From an uncultured Rhodospirillaceae bacterium (GTDB lineage Bacteria > Pseudomonadota > Alphaproteobacteria > Rhodospirillales > Rhodospirillaceae), in NCBI GenBank assembly GCA_943787205.1, contig CALSLN010000002.1:97803-161802 (forward strand): 64,000 bases of DNA. The letters run 5' to 3'. The notes under the pieces were generated by a model. The model did not search any database, was not told the DNA's origin, and saw only the letters and a list, made by a program, of their open reading frames with translations. A program made the translations under genes and the position numbers. Within the stretch, counting starts at the first letter, position 1, and each line of letters begins with the position of its first letter. Below, one piece after another: positions 47,697 to 56,484 of the stretch.

Positions 47697-48626
47697 ATGA
47701 AACTGACCCAGCGGGTTAAAAAAATTCTAGCAGGATACGAAAGTGACAATCCTGGAACCAAGGCTAACCTGGCTCGCATTTTAATGCAGGGCCGTTTGGG
47801 CGGCACCGGAAAACTCGTTATTCTCCCTGTTGATCAAGGGTTTGAGCACGGACCCGCGCGCAGCTTCGCTCCCAATCCTGCCGGATATGACCCGCACTAC
47901 CATTGGCAACTGGCTATCGACGCAGGCCTATCCGCGTTCGCCGCTCCTCTTGGTATGATTGAAGCCGGGGCCTCAACGTTCGCTGGCTCGGTGCCAACTA
48001 TCCTAAAAATGAACAGTGCCAATTCCTTAAATGGCGAAACCGAGGCACCGACGCAGGCCATTACGGCCAGCGTCGGAGACGCTTTGAGACTTGGTTGCTC
48101 TGCCATTGGATACACGATCTACCCGGGCTCTCAGCAAGCTTACGGAATGATTGAGGATCTACGAGAACTCACAGAAGAGGCCAAATCAGTCGGTTTAGCC
48201 GTTGTGGTGTGGTCATATTCGCGCGGAGCCTACGTTTCTAAAGAAGGCGAAACCGCTTTCGACATTGTAGCGTACGCCGCTCATATGGCTGCACTAGCAG
48301 GGGCTCACATAATCAAAGTGAAACTGCCAAGTGATCATCTTGACTTACCGGCAGCAAAGAAAGTTTATGACGAAGAAAACATCGCGTCGGCTAGCCTAGC
48401 TGACCGTGTTTCCCATATCGTAAAGTGCTGCTTTGACGGTCGCAGAATTGTCGTATTCTCTGGCGGCGGTAAAAAAGGTCTTGATGGACTTTACGACGAA
48501 GCCCGCGCCATTCGAGATGGTGGCGGAAATGGTTCCATTATTGGCCGCAATACGTTTCAACGGCCCCCCGATGACGCAATGGCAATGCTTGATACGTTAG
48601 TCAATATCTACAAAGGCAAAGAGTGA
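47697..48626 (+). CDS. fbaB: Class I fructose-bisphosphate aldolase (DhnA type)
   Basis: The 309-residue aldolase has VILPVDQGFEHGPARSF (substrate loop), IKVKLPSDHL (Schiff-base Lys near residue 204) and IVFSGGGKKGLDGLYDEARAI plus GSIIGRNTFQRP (phosphate sites). This is the archaeal/bacterial DhnA class. It runs in both glycolysis and gluconeogenesis. ATG 47697 has GGGA eight bases before it; ATG 47682 is an alternative. The thiE start overlaps its stop codon (GTGA). Confidence 0.9.
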   Translation: MKLTQRVKKILAGYESDNPGTKANLARILMQGRLGGTGKLVILPVDQGFEHGPARSFAPNPAGYDPHYHWQLAIDAGLSAFAAPLGMIEAGASTFAGSVPTILKMNSANSLNGETEAPTQAITASVGDALRLGCSAIGYTIYPGSQQAYGMIEDLRELTEEAKSVGLAVVVWSYSRGAYVSKEGETAFDIVAYAAHMAALAGAHIIKVKLPSDHLDLPAAKKVYDEENIASASLADRVSHIVKCCFDGRRIVVFSGGGKKGLDGLYDEARAIRDGGGNGSIIGRNTFQRPPDDAMAMLDTLVNIYKGKE

Positions 48627-49258
48627 GTAATTCAGAGCCCTGCCGGCTCTACCTAATTACTCCTCCGGAGCTTGATGACGCAGCTCTCTTTGCTAGCAAC
48701 CTACCAAACATATTTGCGGCGGGAGATGTTGCGTGCCTTCAACTGAGGTTAAAAACATCTAGCGACGAAGAAATACTGCAGGCGATCGGTTTTCTTCAGC
48801 CAGTGTGCGAACAGGCGGACGTGGCGCTGATTTTAAATGATAGGCCTGATCTGGCAGCGAAGAGCGGATGCGACGGTGTTCACATCGGCGTCGAAGATAT
48901 GCCCTATGAAGATGCGCGGGCGACCGTTGGAGAGGATGCTGCCGTTGGAGTATCTTGTGCCGCATCCCGTCATTTGGCCATGACTCTGGCTGACGCAGGA
49001 GCAGACTATGTCGCATTCGGTGCGTTTTTCCCCTCGCCCACTAAATCAGATACTGAGTCTGCGTCATTAGACCTTCTAGAAATATGGTCTCAAACGACAA
49101 ACGTGCCCTGTGTAGCGATTGGTGGGATCACCCCAGACAATTGCACGCCGATTATCAAAGCAGGCGCAGATTTCCTAGCGGTGTCGTCCGCCGTGTGGAA
49201 TCATCCTGATGGCCCCGAAACCGCGGTTCGCTTGTTTACCGAACGCATGGCTGGATAA
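48623..49258 (+). CDS. thiE: Thiamine phosphate synthase
   Basis: The 211-residue TIM-barrel enzyme couples HMP-PP with thiazole phosphate. It has LYLITPPELDD at the start, VALILNDRPDLAAKSGCDGVHIG, GVSCAASRHLA, GADYVAFGAFFPSPTKSDT (pyrophosphate loop) and VAIGGITPDN. GTG 48623 overlaps the fbaB stop codon, so translation is coupled. thiD is at 29.6 kb; thiC, thiG are not here. Confidence 0.9.
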   Translation: MSNSEPCRLYLITPPELDDAALFASNLPNIFAAGDVACLQLRLKTSSDEEILQAIGFLQPVCEQADVALILNDRPDLAAKSGCDGVHIGVEDMPYEDARATVGEDAAVGVSCAASRHLAMTLADAGADYVAFGAFFPSPTKSDTESASLDLLEIWSQTTNVPCVAIGGITPDNCTPIIKAGADFLAVSSAVWNHPDGPETAVRLFTERMAG

Positions 49259-49347
49259 AGAATATTTGGTTATTTCTGGGACTTCCCATCAGCGACCGAT
49301 CCGAATAATGTGACCACTACAGAGAACCTGAAAGCAGGCAGATAAAT

Positions 49348-49893
49348 ATGAAATACGGGATTGCACTTGCAACAGCGCTTCTACTAATGAGCGCGACAAA
49401 TATCTCAGCTCAAGAGGCAAATACACTCGCACCGCCTCCTCCTCCTGAGCTTGAAGAAGAAAAAGCAGAAGCCGCACCAGCTCCTGAAAAGAAAAAGAAG
49501 AAGCTCGATCATTGTGGGCCACAGTCTGCAAAAACATGTGATGGGCTAGAAAGTGTTGCCGATCTGGGTGTTCCTGCATGGAAGGTCGGCGCTATGGGTG
49601 CCGCACTGTGCTCAAAGAGCGCCGCGATCGAAGCAACCCGGAAACGGCGCAAAGATCGCATCGAATACGAAGAGCGACTTGAGGAGATCGCCGAGGATAA
49701 TGAAACTGAATATACGCCTTGGAACCCTTCCGAAAGTAATACTGAGTTTGCTCAACGGACATCATCAGAATGCGAAACGAACAAGACATACTGGTGTGAC
49801 GAAATGCAACTCGCTGCGGCTGAAATCAGTGACCCAACTGCCCAAGCCTCTGCTTTATCGCTAGTTGAAACTGCCTGCACACCGCCAAAATAG
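49348..49893 (+). CDS. Exported cysteine-rich hypothetical protein
   Basis: The 181-residue protein has a clear signal peptide (KYGIALATALLLMSATNISA, cut near AQE), a Pro/Glu/Lys low-complexity stretch (residues ~27-55) and a mature domain with six cysteines (in DHCGPQ, KTCDG, ALCSKS, SECETN, YWCDEM and TACTPP), which could form three disulfides. I do not recognise a family. It is followed by a strong terminator at 49921. Confidence 0.62.
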   Translation: MKYGIALATALLLMSATNISAQEANTLAPPPPPELEEEKAEAAPAPEKKKKKLDHCGPQSAKTCDGLESVADLGVPAWKVGAMGAALCSKSAAIEATRKRRKDRIEYEERLEEIAEDNETEYTPWNPSESNTEFAQRTSSECETNKTYWCDEMQLAAAEISDPTAQASALSLVETACTPPK

Positions 49894-49920
49894 GCAGGCG
49901 CTTACAATTGAATGTAGACA

Positions 49921-49950
49921 AACGGCGGGTTCAACCCCGCCGTTTTCTTT
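49921..49950. terminator. Bidirectional rho-independent terminator
   Basis: AACGGCGGGG-type stem (49921-49929) pairs with CCCCGCCGTT (49935-49944), loop TTCAA-like, followed by TTTTCTTTT on the plus strand and preceded by A's for the reverse strand. It closes the exported-protein gene and the convergent epmA. Confidence 0.85.
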
Positions 49951-49969
49951 TGCAAATCCATTTGGCACG

Positions 49970-51013
49970 TTAATCAATTCGAGTTGGCGACCATAAAACG
50001 TCGTCTATGCTATCCGCACCTGTCAGCAGCATTGCCAGCCGGTCAACGCCAAGGGCCATACCCGCAGATTCTGGCATCTTGCCCAATGCATCTAGAAAAT
50101 CCTCGTCAATAGGCGGTGGCTTTCCATAGAGCCGTGTGAAAGCGGCCTGATCTCTTACAAATCGCCGCCGTTGTTCTGCTGGATCAGTTAGTTCTGAGAA
50201 TCCGTTAGCCAACTCTAATCCACAGGCATATGCCTCAACGCGTTCGCATACCCTTGGGTCAGTCGCCTTACTTCGGGCAAGGGCGCCAACAGGGTATGGA
50301 AAATCAATCAGCAGGACCGGAGCCCCCCCAGACAATGCAGGCTCAATTTTCGTCATCATGACTCGATGAAAAACATCGTCCCATTGATCACCCTCTTTAC
50401 AAGGGATCCCAATTGCTCTGGCCGTTGCAATGAATTTCTCGACTGATCCACCGCGGTTCTCATCAACGTGGGACAGCACATCAATACCAGCGAATTGCTG
50501 AAAAGCGTCGGCAACCGTGAGCTTGGTCCAGTTGCCGCTAACCTCTGTTCTGAAGCTTTTATGACGAAGGTGACTCTGCCCCGTTGCGGAGGCCGCATTT
50601 GACACAAGATTCACGACATCATCAATTATAGCACCATAATTTTCGTTCGCCCGATACCATTCAAGCATCGTGAATTCTGGCGTGTGTAGGCTTCCAGCTT
50701 CCTTATTGCGAAATACGTGACAGATTTGGAATATCTTTTCTTCTCCCGCTGCCAGCAATTTTTTCATCGAAAATTCTGGGGAAGTATGAAGATACCGCTG
50801 CATTTTACAGTCATCGAACGGCCCTTCCAGAGACACATCAAAGGGCTGAATATGGCCATCAATCCCCGGCGAAACCTGAATGGCTGGAGTCTCAACTTCG
50901 GTAAAACCTCGGTCAGTGAAATACTGCCGAATAGCGCCGATTGCTTGGGCCCTTATCTTCAATTTTGGCTTGCGCCGCGCATAAACTGATCGATCCCACC
51001 AGGGCCTTTGCAC
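49970..51013 (-). CDS. epmA: EF-P lysine (beta-)lysyltransferase EpmA
   Basis: The 347-residue protein is a class II lysyl-tRNA synthetase catalytic domain without the tRNA-binding arm, which charges EF-P Lys34 with lysine or beta-lysine. Motif 1 is FTEVETPAIQVSPGID, motif 2 RYLHTSPEFSMKKLLAAG and FRNKEAGSLHTPEFTMLEWYRA, motif 3 GMALGVDRLAMLL. GTG 51013 is the start. It is divergent from efp at 51146, so both probably use the 132-bp gap. EpmB (the aminomutase) is not in the window. Confidence 0.92.
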   Translation of the reverse strand: MQRPWWDRSVYARRKPKLKIRAQAIGAIRQYFTDRGFTEVETPAIQVSPGIDGHIQPFDVSLEGPFDDCKMQRYLHTSPEFSMKKLLAAGEEKIFQICHVFRNKEAGSLHTPEFTMLEWYRANENYGAIIDDVVNLVSNAASATGQSHLRHKSFRTEVSGNWTKLTVADAFQQFAGIDVLSHVDENRGGSVEKFIATARAIGIPCKEGDQWDDVFHRVMMTKIEPALSGGAPVLLIDFPYPVGALARSKATDPRVCERVEAYACGLELANGFSELTDPAEQRRRFVRDQAAFTRLYGKPPPIDEDFLDALGKMPESAGMALGVDRLAMLLTGADSIDDVLWSPTRID

Positions 51014-51145
51014 TACGAAATCTCCATAAACACTCGGGTGTTACGGGCCTGCCCGTTGCACGCCCCCCGGCAAACTGATAAAAGCCCGGCGCCGGGGCAC
51101 ATATTATGCCGCTTCATACTTTACACTTCCAACAGCGATGACATC

Positions 51146-51712
51146 ATGAAAATACAAGCCAACACTATGCGTCCAGGAATGGTGATCGAACACCAGGACA
51201 AACAATGGACTGTTCTGAAGATTGAACTCCTTCAGCCGGGCAAAGGTGGCGCCTTTATTCAGGTCGAGATGCGCGACATCGCAACCGGAAATAAATCTAA
51301 TGATCGCTGGCGCACGCAAGAATCCGTTGAGAAACTGGAAGTCCGAGAGAGAGATAGCCAATATCTCTTCCAAGATGACGGCCAATATACGTTCATGGAT
51401 ACCGAAACCTTTGAGCAGTTCACCCTGAATACTGAAGATCTTGGAGACACTGCGCCGTTTTTGCAGGACGGCATGGCCGTCACAACAGAAACGATTGAGG
51501 GTAAGCCTGTAAGCATTAAATTGCCGTCACATATTACGCTTGAAGTCATCGAGGCTGATGCGGTGGTTAAAGGTCAGACTGCCGCCTCCTCTTATAAGCC
51601 TGGAGTTCTTGAAAATGGTGTCAAAGTTATGATTCCGCCATTTGTAGAAGCCAGAACCCGGATCGTGATCAACACAGCCGACGGTACTTACGTCGAGCGC
51701 GCTAAAGACTAA
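51146..51712 (+). CDS. efp: Translation elongation factor P
   Basis: The 188-residue factor relieves ribosome stalling at polyproline. The N-terminal KOW domain has MRPGMVIEHQDKQW and the tip loop LQPGKGGAFIQVE, whose Lys (equivalent of Lys34) is the site for EpmA modification. Two OB domains follow. ATG 51146 is the normal start; the upstream frame from 51008 is non-coding. Pro-rich proteins such as TolA and the protein at 52643 are plausible clients. suhB lies 9 bp downstream. Confidence 0.95.
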   Translation: MKIQANTMRPGMVIEHQDKQWTVLKIELLQPGKGGAFIQVEMRDIATGNKSNDRWRTQESVEKLEVRERDSQYLFQDDGQYTFMDTETFEQFTLNTEDLGDTAPFLQDGMAVTTETIEGKPVSIKLPSHITLEVIEADAVVKGQTAASSYKPGVLENGVKVMIPPFVEARTRIVINTADGTYVERAKD

Positions 51713-51721
51713 GGAATATTT

Positions 51722-52537
51722 ATGGCGGTCCGCTCCCCAATCCTTAATGTCATGGTAGGCGCCGCTGAAAAGGCTTCTCGAACCCTCAAACGCGACTTTG
51801 GTGAAGTTGAGAACCTTCAAGTGTCCCGCAAAGGAACGAATGATTTCGTCACAGCAGCGGACACGCGGACAGAGAAAACGCTTCAATACGAGTTGGCCAA
51901 AGCCAGACCGGCATTCGGCTTCATCATGGAAGAAGCTGGTGTCGTTGAGGGCGAAGACAAGAACCGCACCTGGATCATTGATCCCATTGATGGAACAACC
52001 AATTTCATCCATGGCATTCCTCACTTCGCGATTTCTATTGCGTTAATGGAACACGGAGAATTGGTTGCAGGCCTAGTTTACAACCCGGTTTTCGACGAAA
52101 TGTTTCTGGCTGAAAAGGGCCAAGGCGCGACGTGCAATAATAGACGCCTTCGCGTTTCATCGCGAACAGACCTATCTGAAAGCGTTTTGGCCACCGGCAT
52201 TCCACACCACGGCCGAGGCGACCATCCTGCTTACTTGACGCAACTTACAGCCGCGATGTCCGAAACAGCCGGGATCCGCCGGTTTGGATCAGCGGCCCTA
52301 GACCTGGCCTATGTTGCTGCTGGTCGGTTTGACGGATTCTGGGAAACAGGGCTCAACAGCTGGGATATTGCGGCTGGCATTCTGTTGGTTAAGGAAGCTG
52401 GCGGCTTCATCACAGAGATCGATGGTAAAGGCGACTGTATGAACGGAGATTCCGTTTTAGCAAGCAACCCAAGACTCCACCGGCCGCTTAGCAACATGCT
52501 AACTGGCAAGAAAGTGGAACGCCTTCGGGCCCGCTGA
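51722..52537 (+). CDS. suhB: Inositol-1-monophosphatase family protein
   Basis: The 271-residue phosphatase has the metal-binding motifs VTAADTRTEKT, EEAG, WIIDPIDGTTNFIHGIPHF (Asp-Gly-Thr core, residues ~82-95) and the C-terminal NSWDIAAGILLVKEAGG. SuhB in bacteria also acts as an RNA-polymerase antitermination factor for rRNA. It follows efp by 9 bp, so it is co-transcribed. Confidence 0.92.
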   Translation: MAVRSPILNVMVGAAEKASRTLKRDFGEVENLQVSRKGTNDFVTAADTRTEKTLQYELAKARPAFGFIMEEAGVVEGEDKNRTWIIDPIDGTTNFIHGIPHFAISIALMEHGELVAGLVYNPVFDEMFLAEKGQGATCNNRRLRVSSRTDLSESVLATGIPHHGRGDHPAYLTQLTAAMSETAGIRRFGSAALDLAYVAAGRFDGFWETGLNSWDIAAGILLVKEAGGFITEIDGKGDCMNGDSVLASNPRLHRPLSNMLTGKKVERLRAR

Positions 52538-52642
52538 CTGCAAAATAGCGGCAGTCTGCCGTTGTCCGCAGGTCCACCCATGGGTTAGTCTTCTTGAACG
52601 TAGCGTTAAGTCGCACTTAAAGAACTTCTATTTCAAGATGGG

Positions 52643-53578
52643 ATGCTGGGCATGGCTGAGAAACGCAAGACTCCACAACGGGCAATGATCGGTGGTACCC
52701 GTTTTCTAATGTTGTTCATTGCACCCGTTGTCATGACAAGTATCGCGATGGATTTCCATACCGCACAGGCTCAACAAACTGACGGAATTTCAGTCAACCT
52801 TGGTGTGCTTGATGATCTAGACCCAATGACAACAATGCCGCGCTTGCTAATGCCCAGTTCGACGCCGCGCAATGGCCGAGTAGTCTTAACGCCGCCGCCT
52901 GGCGTGGACCGCATAAGCCCACAACGCTCACGCGTCGTTCTGCGTCCACCTCCGGGTGCACCTCAGCGTCCGACTGCAGCAGTTAAGATAGCTGTACCAA
53001 CACGAGCTCCGGCCGCGGTCGCGCCGCCAGTTTCTGTAACAGCTCCGCCTGCCGAGCCCAAAATGGTCGCCGCTATAGTGCCACCACAATCGGCCAAGCC
53101 GATTATCGCACCTAAGGAACCTGAGCCGGCCGCACAGACACAAGCCGCCATCACTGAGGAAGCGTTAACTACAGTTCAAAGCGTACAATCAGCAGAAGAA
53201 ATAGAAGACACGGCTTCAACTATCGCCGAGGCGCAAATCGCGGCATTGCCCGCACCAAGCTCTAATGATGAACCGATCTCCATCACATTTGGCGTTGATG
53301 AAACTGACCTACCGTCGTCTTCAGATTCCGTGCTCGTACCGCTATCGGAACAAATGCAATCTAATGAAAACTTGCGAGTTCAATTACTCGCTTATGCGAG
53401 CAGTGCAGATGGATCGGCGAGTAGTGTTCGTCGAAAATCTTTAAGCCGAGCTCTGTCTGTGCGTAAGTTTTTAATGGATAAAGGCGTCCAGAGCACTCGC
53501 ATAGAAGTTAGAGCGCTAGGTGACCAAAACGAAGGCGGTGCACCTGATCGTGTAGATGCTATCTTTGAACAGCGGTAG
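52643..53578 (+). CDS. Exported proline-rich protein with OmpA-like C-terminal domain
   Basis: The 311-residue protein has a signal peptide (residues ~12-45, ending TAQAQQ), a long Pro/Ala-rich linker (about 70-190) and a C-terminal domain (~210-311) with ITFGVDETDLP, LLAYASSADGSASSVRRKSLSRALSVRKFLMDKGV and IEVRALGD, that is, an OmpA-type peptidoglycan-binding fold. The usual Asp/Arg pair is partly changed (SSADG, RKSLSR), so binding is uncertain. It heads the set with MotA-like and MotB-like genes, separated by 18 bp. Confidence 0.72.
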   Translation: MLGMAEKRKTPQRAMIGGTRFLMLFIAPVVMTSIAMDFHTAQAQQTDGISVNLGVLDDLDPMTTMPRLLMPSSTPRNGRVVLTPPPGVDRISPQRSRVVLRPPPGAPQRPTAAVKIAVPTRAPAAVAPPVSVTAPPAEPKMVAAIVPPQSAKPIIAPKEPEPAAQTQAAITEEALTTVQSVQSAEEIEDTASTIAEAQIAALPAPSSNDEPISITFGVDETDLPSSSDSVLVPLSEQMQSNENLRVQLLAYASSADGSASSVRRKSLSRALSVRKFLMDKGVQSTRIEVRALGDQNEGGAPDRVDAIFEQR

Positions 53579-53596
53579 CACATTCATTAACTGCGA

Positions 53597-54824
53597 ATGT
53601 CCGGAAACAAAATGACTGACACGGCACGATTCCTAACGCGGATGGTTTTGTTTCTGGTCGCTGGCGCAGTCGCCGCCACGTTTTTATATGGAACACTCAT
53701 TGCCTCCTTTATGGCAAATCCACTTTTGAACGGCCTAATCTTGGGCGTTCTAGTAATTGGTATCGTCCTAAACATACGTCAAGTGATGATGCTGAAGCCT
53801 GAATTGGAATGGCTGGAATCGTTCCAGGATCACGCCGCAGTTAAAACGGGTGATGAACACATAGAACTCGACCATTCCTCCCCCCCCCCTGTCTAACGCA
53901 GGTCCCAAGCTGTTGTCCTCGATGGCTCGCATGCTGTCAGAAAGTAGGAATAAGGGGGGAAAATTCTCGCTAAGCGCGCAGGCCATGCGAACTCTCCTTG
54001 ATGGGATCGCTTCACGTCTAGAAGAATCCCGTGACTTAGCCCGTTACTTCGTGGGGCTGTCCATATTCCTAGGATTACTCGGAACGTTTTGGGGTTTACT
54101 TGGAACAGTAGCGTCAGTCGGAGATGTTATTCGCAACCTGTCGATCACAGGAGATGACATATCTCTTGTGTTTAATGACCTGAAAGCAGGACTCGAGGCA
54201 CCGCTCGATGGGATGGGCACCGCATTTTCATCTTCGCTATTCGGTTTAGCTGGGTCCCTCGTCCTTGGCTTCCTAGACCTACAAGCCGGTCAAGCTCAGA
54301 ACGCTTTCTATAACGACCTTGAAGAATGGTTGTCTGGTATGACCCGCCTTTCTTCTGCGACGAGTCTTGGCGAAGGCGAACAAGGCGTATCTGCATATAC
54401 AGAAGCCCTATTGGAGCAGACTGCAGAAAGTCTCGACGAACTCCAGCGCATCATAGGCCGCGGTGAGGAAAGCCGTATCGTTGGCAACCAACACTTTGCC
54501 ACGATGAACGAGAAATTGACGCTCCTGACCGAACAGATGAAGGCTGAACAACAGGTATTACTAAAGGTAGCTGGGAACCAAAAAGACCTATCGCCTTTAC
54601 TAGAAAAGATAGGTGCACTCAGCGAGGCGTTTGCGCAGCCTCAAGATTCTGGAATGGATGACGGCACGAAGACACATATCCGGAACATTGACCAATCTCT
54701 CAATAGGTTAGTTACCGAGCTCACATCAGGCCGCGATCAAATGGTGAAAGACCTAAGATCAGAAATAAAATTACTGGCAAAAACCGTAGCTGCGACTAGC
54801 GGTCGCAGCGACAGCGCCGAATAA
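53597..54824 (+). CDS. MotA/TolQ/ExbB-like proton channel protein, frameshifted
   Basis: The first frame (from 53597) has two membrane helices (RMVLFLVAGAVAATFLYG and LLNGLILGVLVIGIVL) and breaks at a run of ten C's (53880-53889). The second continues with SRDLARYFVGLSIFLGLLGTFWGLLGTVASVGDVIR and GMGTAFSSSLFGLAGSLVLGFLDLQAGQAQ, the pore helices of the MotA/TolQ/ExbB superfamily. Dropping one C gives a single ~409-residue protein with a long cytoplasmic tail. It forms a pair with the OmpA-domain protein 12 bp downstream. Alternative start: ATG 53612 after GGAAAC. Confidence 0.78.
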
Positions 54825-54835
54825 GCGACGCGACA

Positions 54836-56059
54836 ATGTCAGCTCTGTCACGCCGCAAGCGTCGCACGACAGACATATGGCCTGGGTTCGTCGATGCCTT
54901 ATCCACACTACTAATCATTATAATTTTCATTTTGATGGTCTTCGTCCTCGGCCAATTTTTCTTGGGCCAAGCCTTGTCAGGCAGAGATCAAGCTCTTGAA
55001 CGCCTTACAATGCAGGTCAATGAGCTTGGCGAAATGCTTGCACTGGAGCGACAAGCGAATTCAGATTTATCACTAAACGTTTCACAGCTCTCAGATCAGC
55101 TTCAAGGCGCGAATCTAGAGTTAGATAATATGGCTTTGATTCAGACAGAGAATCGTGAGTTCAAGGGGCAAATAGAAGCACTGAAGAGTGAGGCTGAATC
55201 ACGCGAGGACGACATAGAGCGAATGGAGCTAGCCGTGCAAGCTGCAACGGCAGCGGCCCTCTCCGACCAAGAGGAAATGAACGCCCAGCGGCAAGAACTT
55301 GCGCTTCTTCAACAAAGCGTGCGTGCGTTAGAAGCACTGCGAACAGAATTAGAGACTGAGATCTCTCGCCTCGGGGATACCGTCGTTGAACGCGAACGAG
55401 AAGTCGCCCAAGAACGGCAAATATCTATCGAAGCGCGTGCTCAATCTGCGCTTATGACCCAACAATTAGAAGCGCTTCGACAAGAACTGGGACGTCTCGC
55501 CGAAACCCTCGACGCTTCTGATGCTTTATCCGAGGAGCAAAGGGCCCAAATCTCCGATCTTGGACGTCGGATGAACCGTGCCCTGGCCGGTAAGGTTCAA
55601 GAGCTTCAGAGGTATAGATCGGAGTTCTTTGGCCGTCTCAGAGACATCTTGGGGGCTCGCCCAGGCATTCGCGTAGATGGTGACCGCTTCGTTTTTCAAT
55701 CTGAAGTCCTGTTCGCGAGTGGTTCTGCAGACCTCGCGGTCGAAGGTCAACGACAGCTCGCTCAATTGGCCAAAACACTGCTCGATATCTCAAAAGATAT
55801 CCCAGCTGAAGTAGACTGGATTATGCGAGTTGACGGCCATACCGATGACGTTCCCATAAGCACAGCAACATTCCGCTCCAATTGGGAACTTTCTACCGCA
55901 CGCGCCCTATCCGTCGTGCGCTACCTAACTAGCCAAGGCGTACCGCCTGCACGCCTAGCTGCCGCAGGGTTTGGCGAGTATCAACCGATAGAGACATCTA
56001 AGACAGCCAGCGCACGCGCCAAAAACCGCAGAATTGAGCTAAAAATAGACCAGAAGTAG
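54836..56059 (+). CDS. MotB-like protein with coiled coil and OmpA domain
   Basis: The 407-residue protein has an N-terminal membrane helix with the Asp in WPGFVDALSTLLIIIIFILMVFV (Asp near 20, equivalent to the MotB proton-binding Asp), a long coiled coil (residues ~45-260), and an OmpA/MotB peptidoglycan-binding domain (SEVLFASGSADL, VDGHTDDVPI and NWELSTARALSVVRYL). The architecture is that of a stator B subunit. It is paired with the MotA-like gene and followed by rpmE. No flagellar gene is nearby, so its role is outside flagella. Confidence 0.85.
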   Translation: MSALSRRKRRTTDIWPGFVDALSTLLIIIIFILMVFVLGQFFLGQALSGRDQALERLTMQVNELGEMLALERQANSDLSLNVSQLSDQLQGANLELDNMALIQTENREFKGQIEALKSEAESREDDIERMELAVQAATAAALSDQEEMNAQRQELALLQQSVRALEALRTELETEISRLGDTVVEREREVAQERQISIEARAQSALMTQQLEALRQELGRLAETLDASDALSEEQRAQISDLGRRMNRALAGKVQELQRYRSEFFGRLRDILGARPGIRVDGDRFVFQSEVLFASGSADLAVEGQRQLAQLAKTLLDISKDIPAEVDWIMRVDGHTDDVPISTATFRSNWELSTARALSVVRYLTSQGVPPARLAAAGFGEYQPIETSKTASARAKNRRIELKIDQK

Positions 56060-56140
56060 GGAATGTAAGCCGAGGCGTGAGGCCTTGCGTCTCGTTATAT
56101 GTTTCGCTATACCCCACCGACTTTCTTAATGAGGCACACA

Positions 56141-56365
56141 ATGAAAAAAGACATTCACCCGGATTACCACGACATTACAGTGGTTATGACCGACGGCAGC
56201 GAGTACACGACGCGCAGCACAATGGGCAAAGAAGGCGACACAATCCGCCTCGATGTTGACCCAAAGACACACCCAGCATGGACCGGCGTTCACCGCCTTC
56301 TTGATTCTGGTGGGCAACTTGCCAAGTTTAACAAGCGTTTTGCGAATTTGGGCCTCAAAAACTAA
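56141..56365 (+). CDS. rpmE: 50S ribosomal protein L31 (type without zinc)
   Basis: The 74-residue protein begins [12 protein letters not shown] and contains [26 protein letters not shown] and AKFNKRF. It lacks the four zinc-binding Cys residues of the C+ form, as in many alphaproteobacteria. ATG 56141 is the start; the frame opens at 56099. A strong terminator follows. Confidence 0.93.
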   Translation: MKKDIHPDYHDITVVMTDGSEYTTRSTMGKEGDTIRLDVDPKTHPAWTGVHRLLDSGGQLAKFNKRFANLGLKN

Positions 56366-56390
56366 ATTCACCAAAACACAAAATGTAGTA

Positions 56391-56418
56391 GCCGCCTTCC
56401 CCGGAAGGCGGCTTTTTT
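56391..56418 (+). terminator. Rho-independent terminator of rpmE
   Basis: GCCGCCTTCC and GGAAGGCGGC form a perfect 10-bp stem with a two-base loop, followed by TTTTTT. It separates rpmE from the cyclase genes. Confidence 0.9.
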
Positions 56419-56484
56419 GTGCCTATAGCGAACCTTTTCCGAATTTGCGCGTTTATATAGCAACCGCAACTGCAAGAAACTCGC

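Noticed and set aside
51085..51096. Perfect palindrome CCCGGCGCCGGG before efp
   Set aside because: Short and all G/C; expected by chance in GC-rich leader sequence and has no T-tract.
52643..56059. Full Zorya defence system
   Set aside because: The MotA/MotB-like pair fits ZorA/ZorB in outline, but no ZorC, ZorD or ZorE-like gene is nearby and rpmE follows directly.
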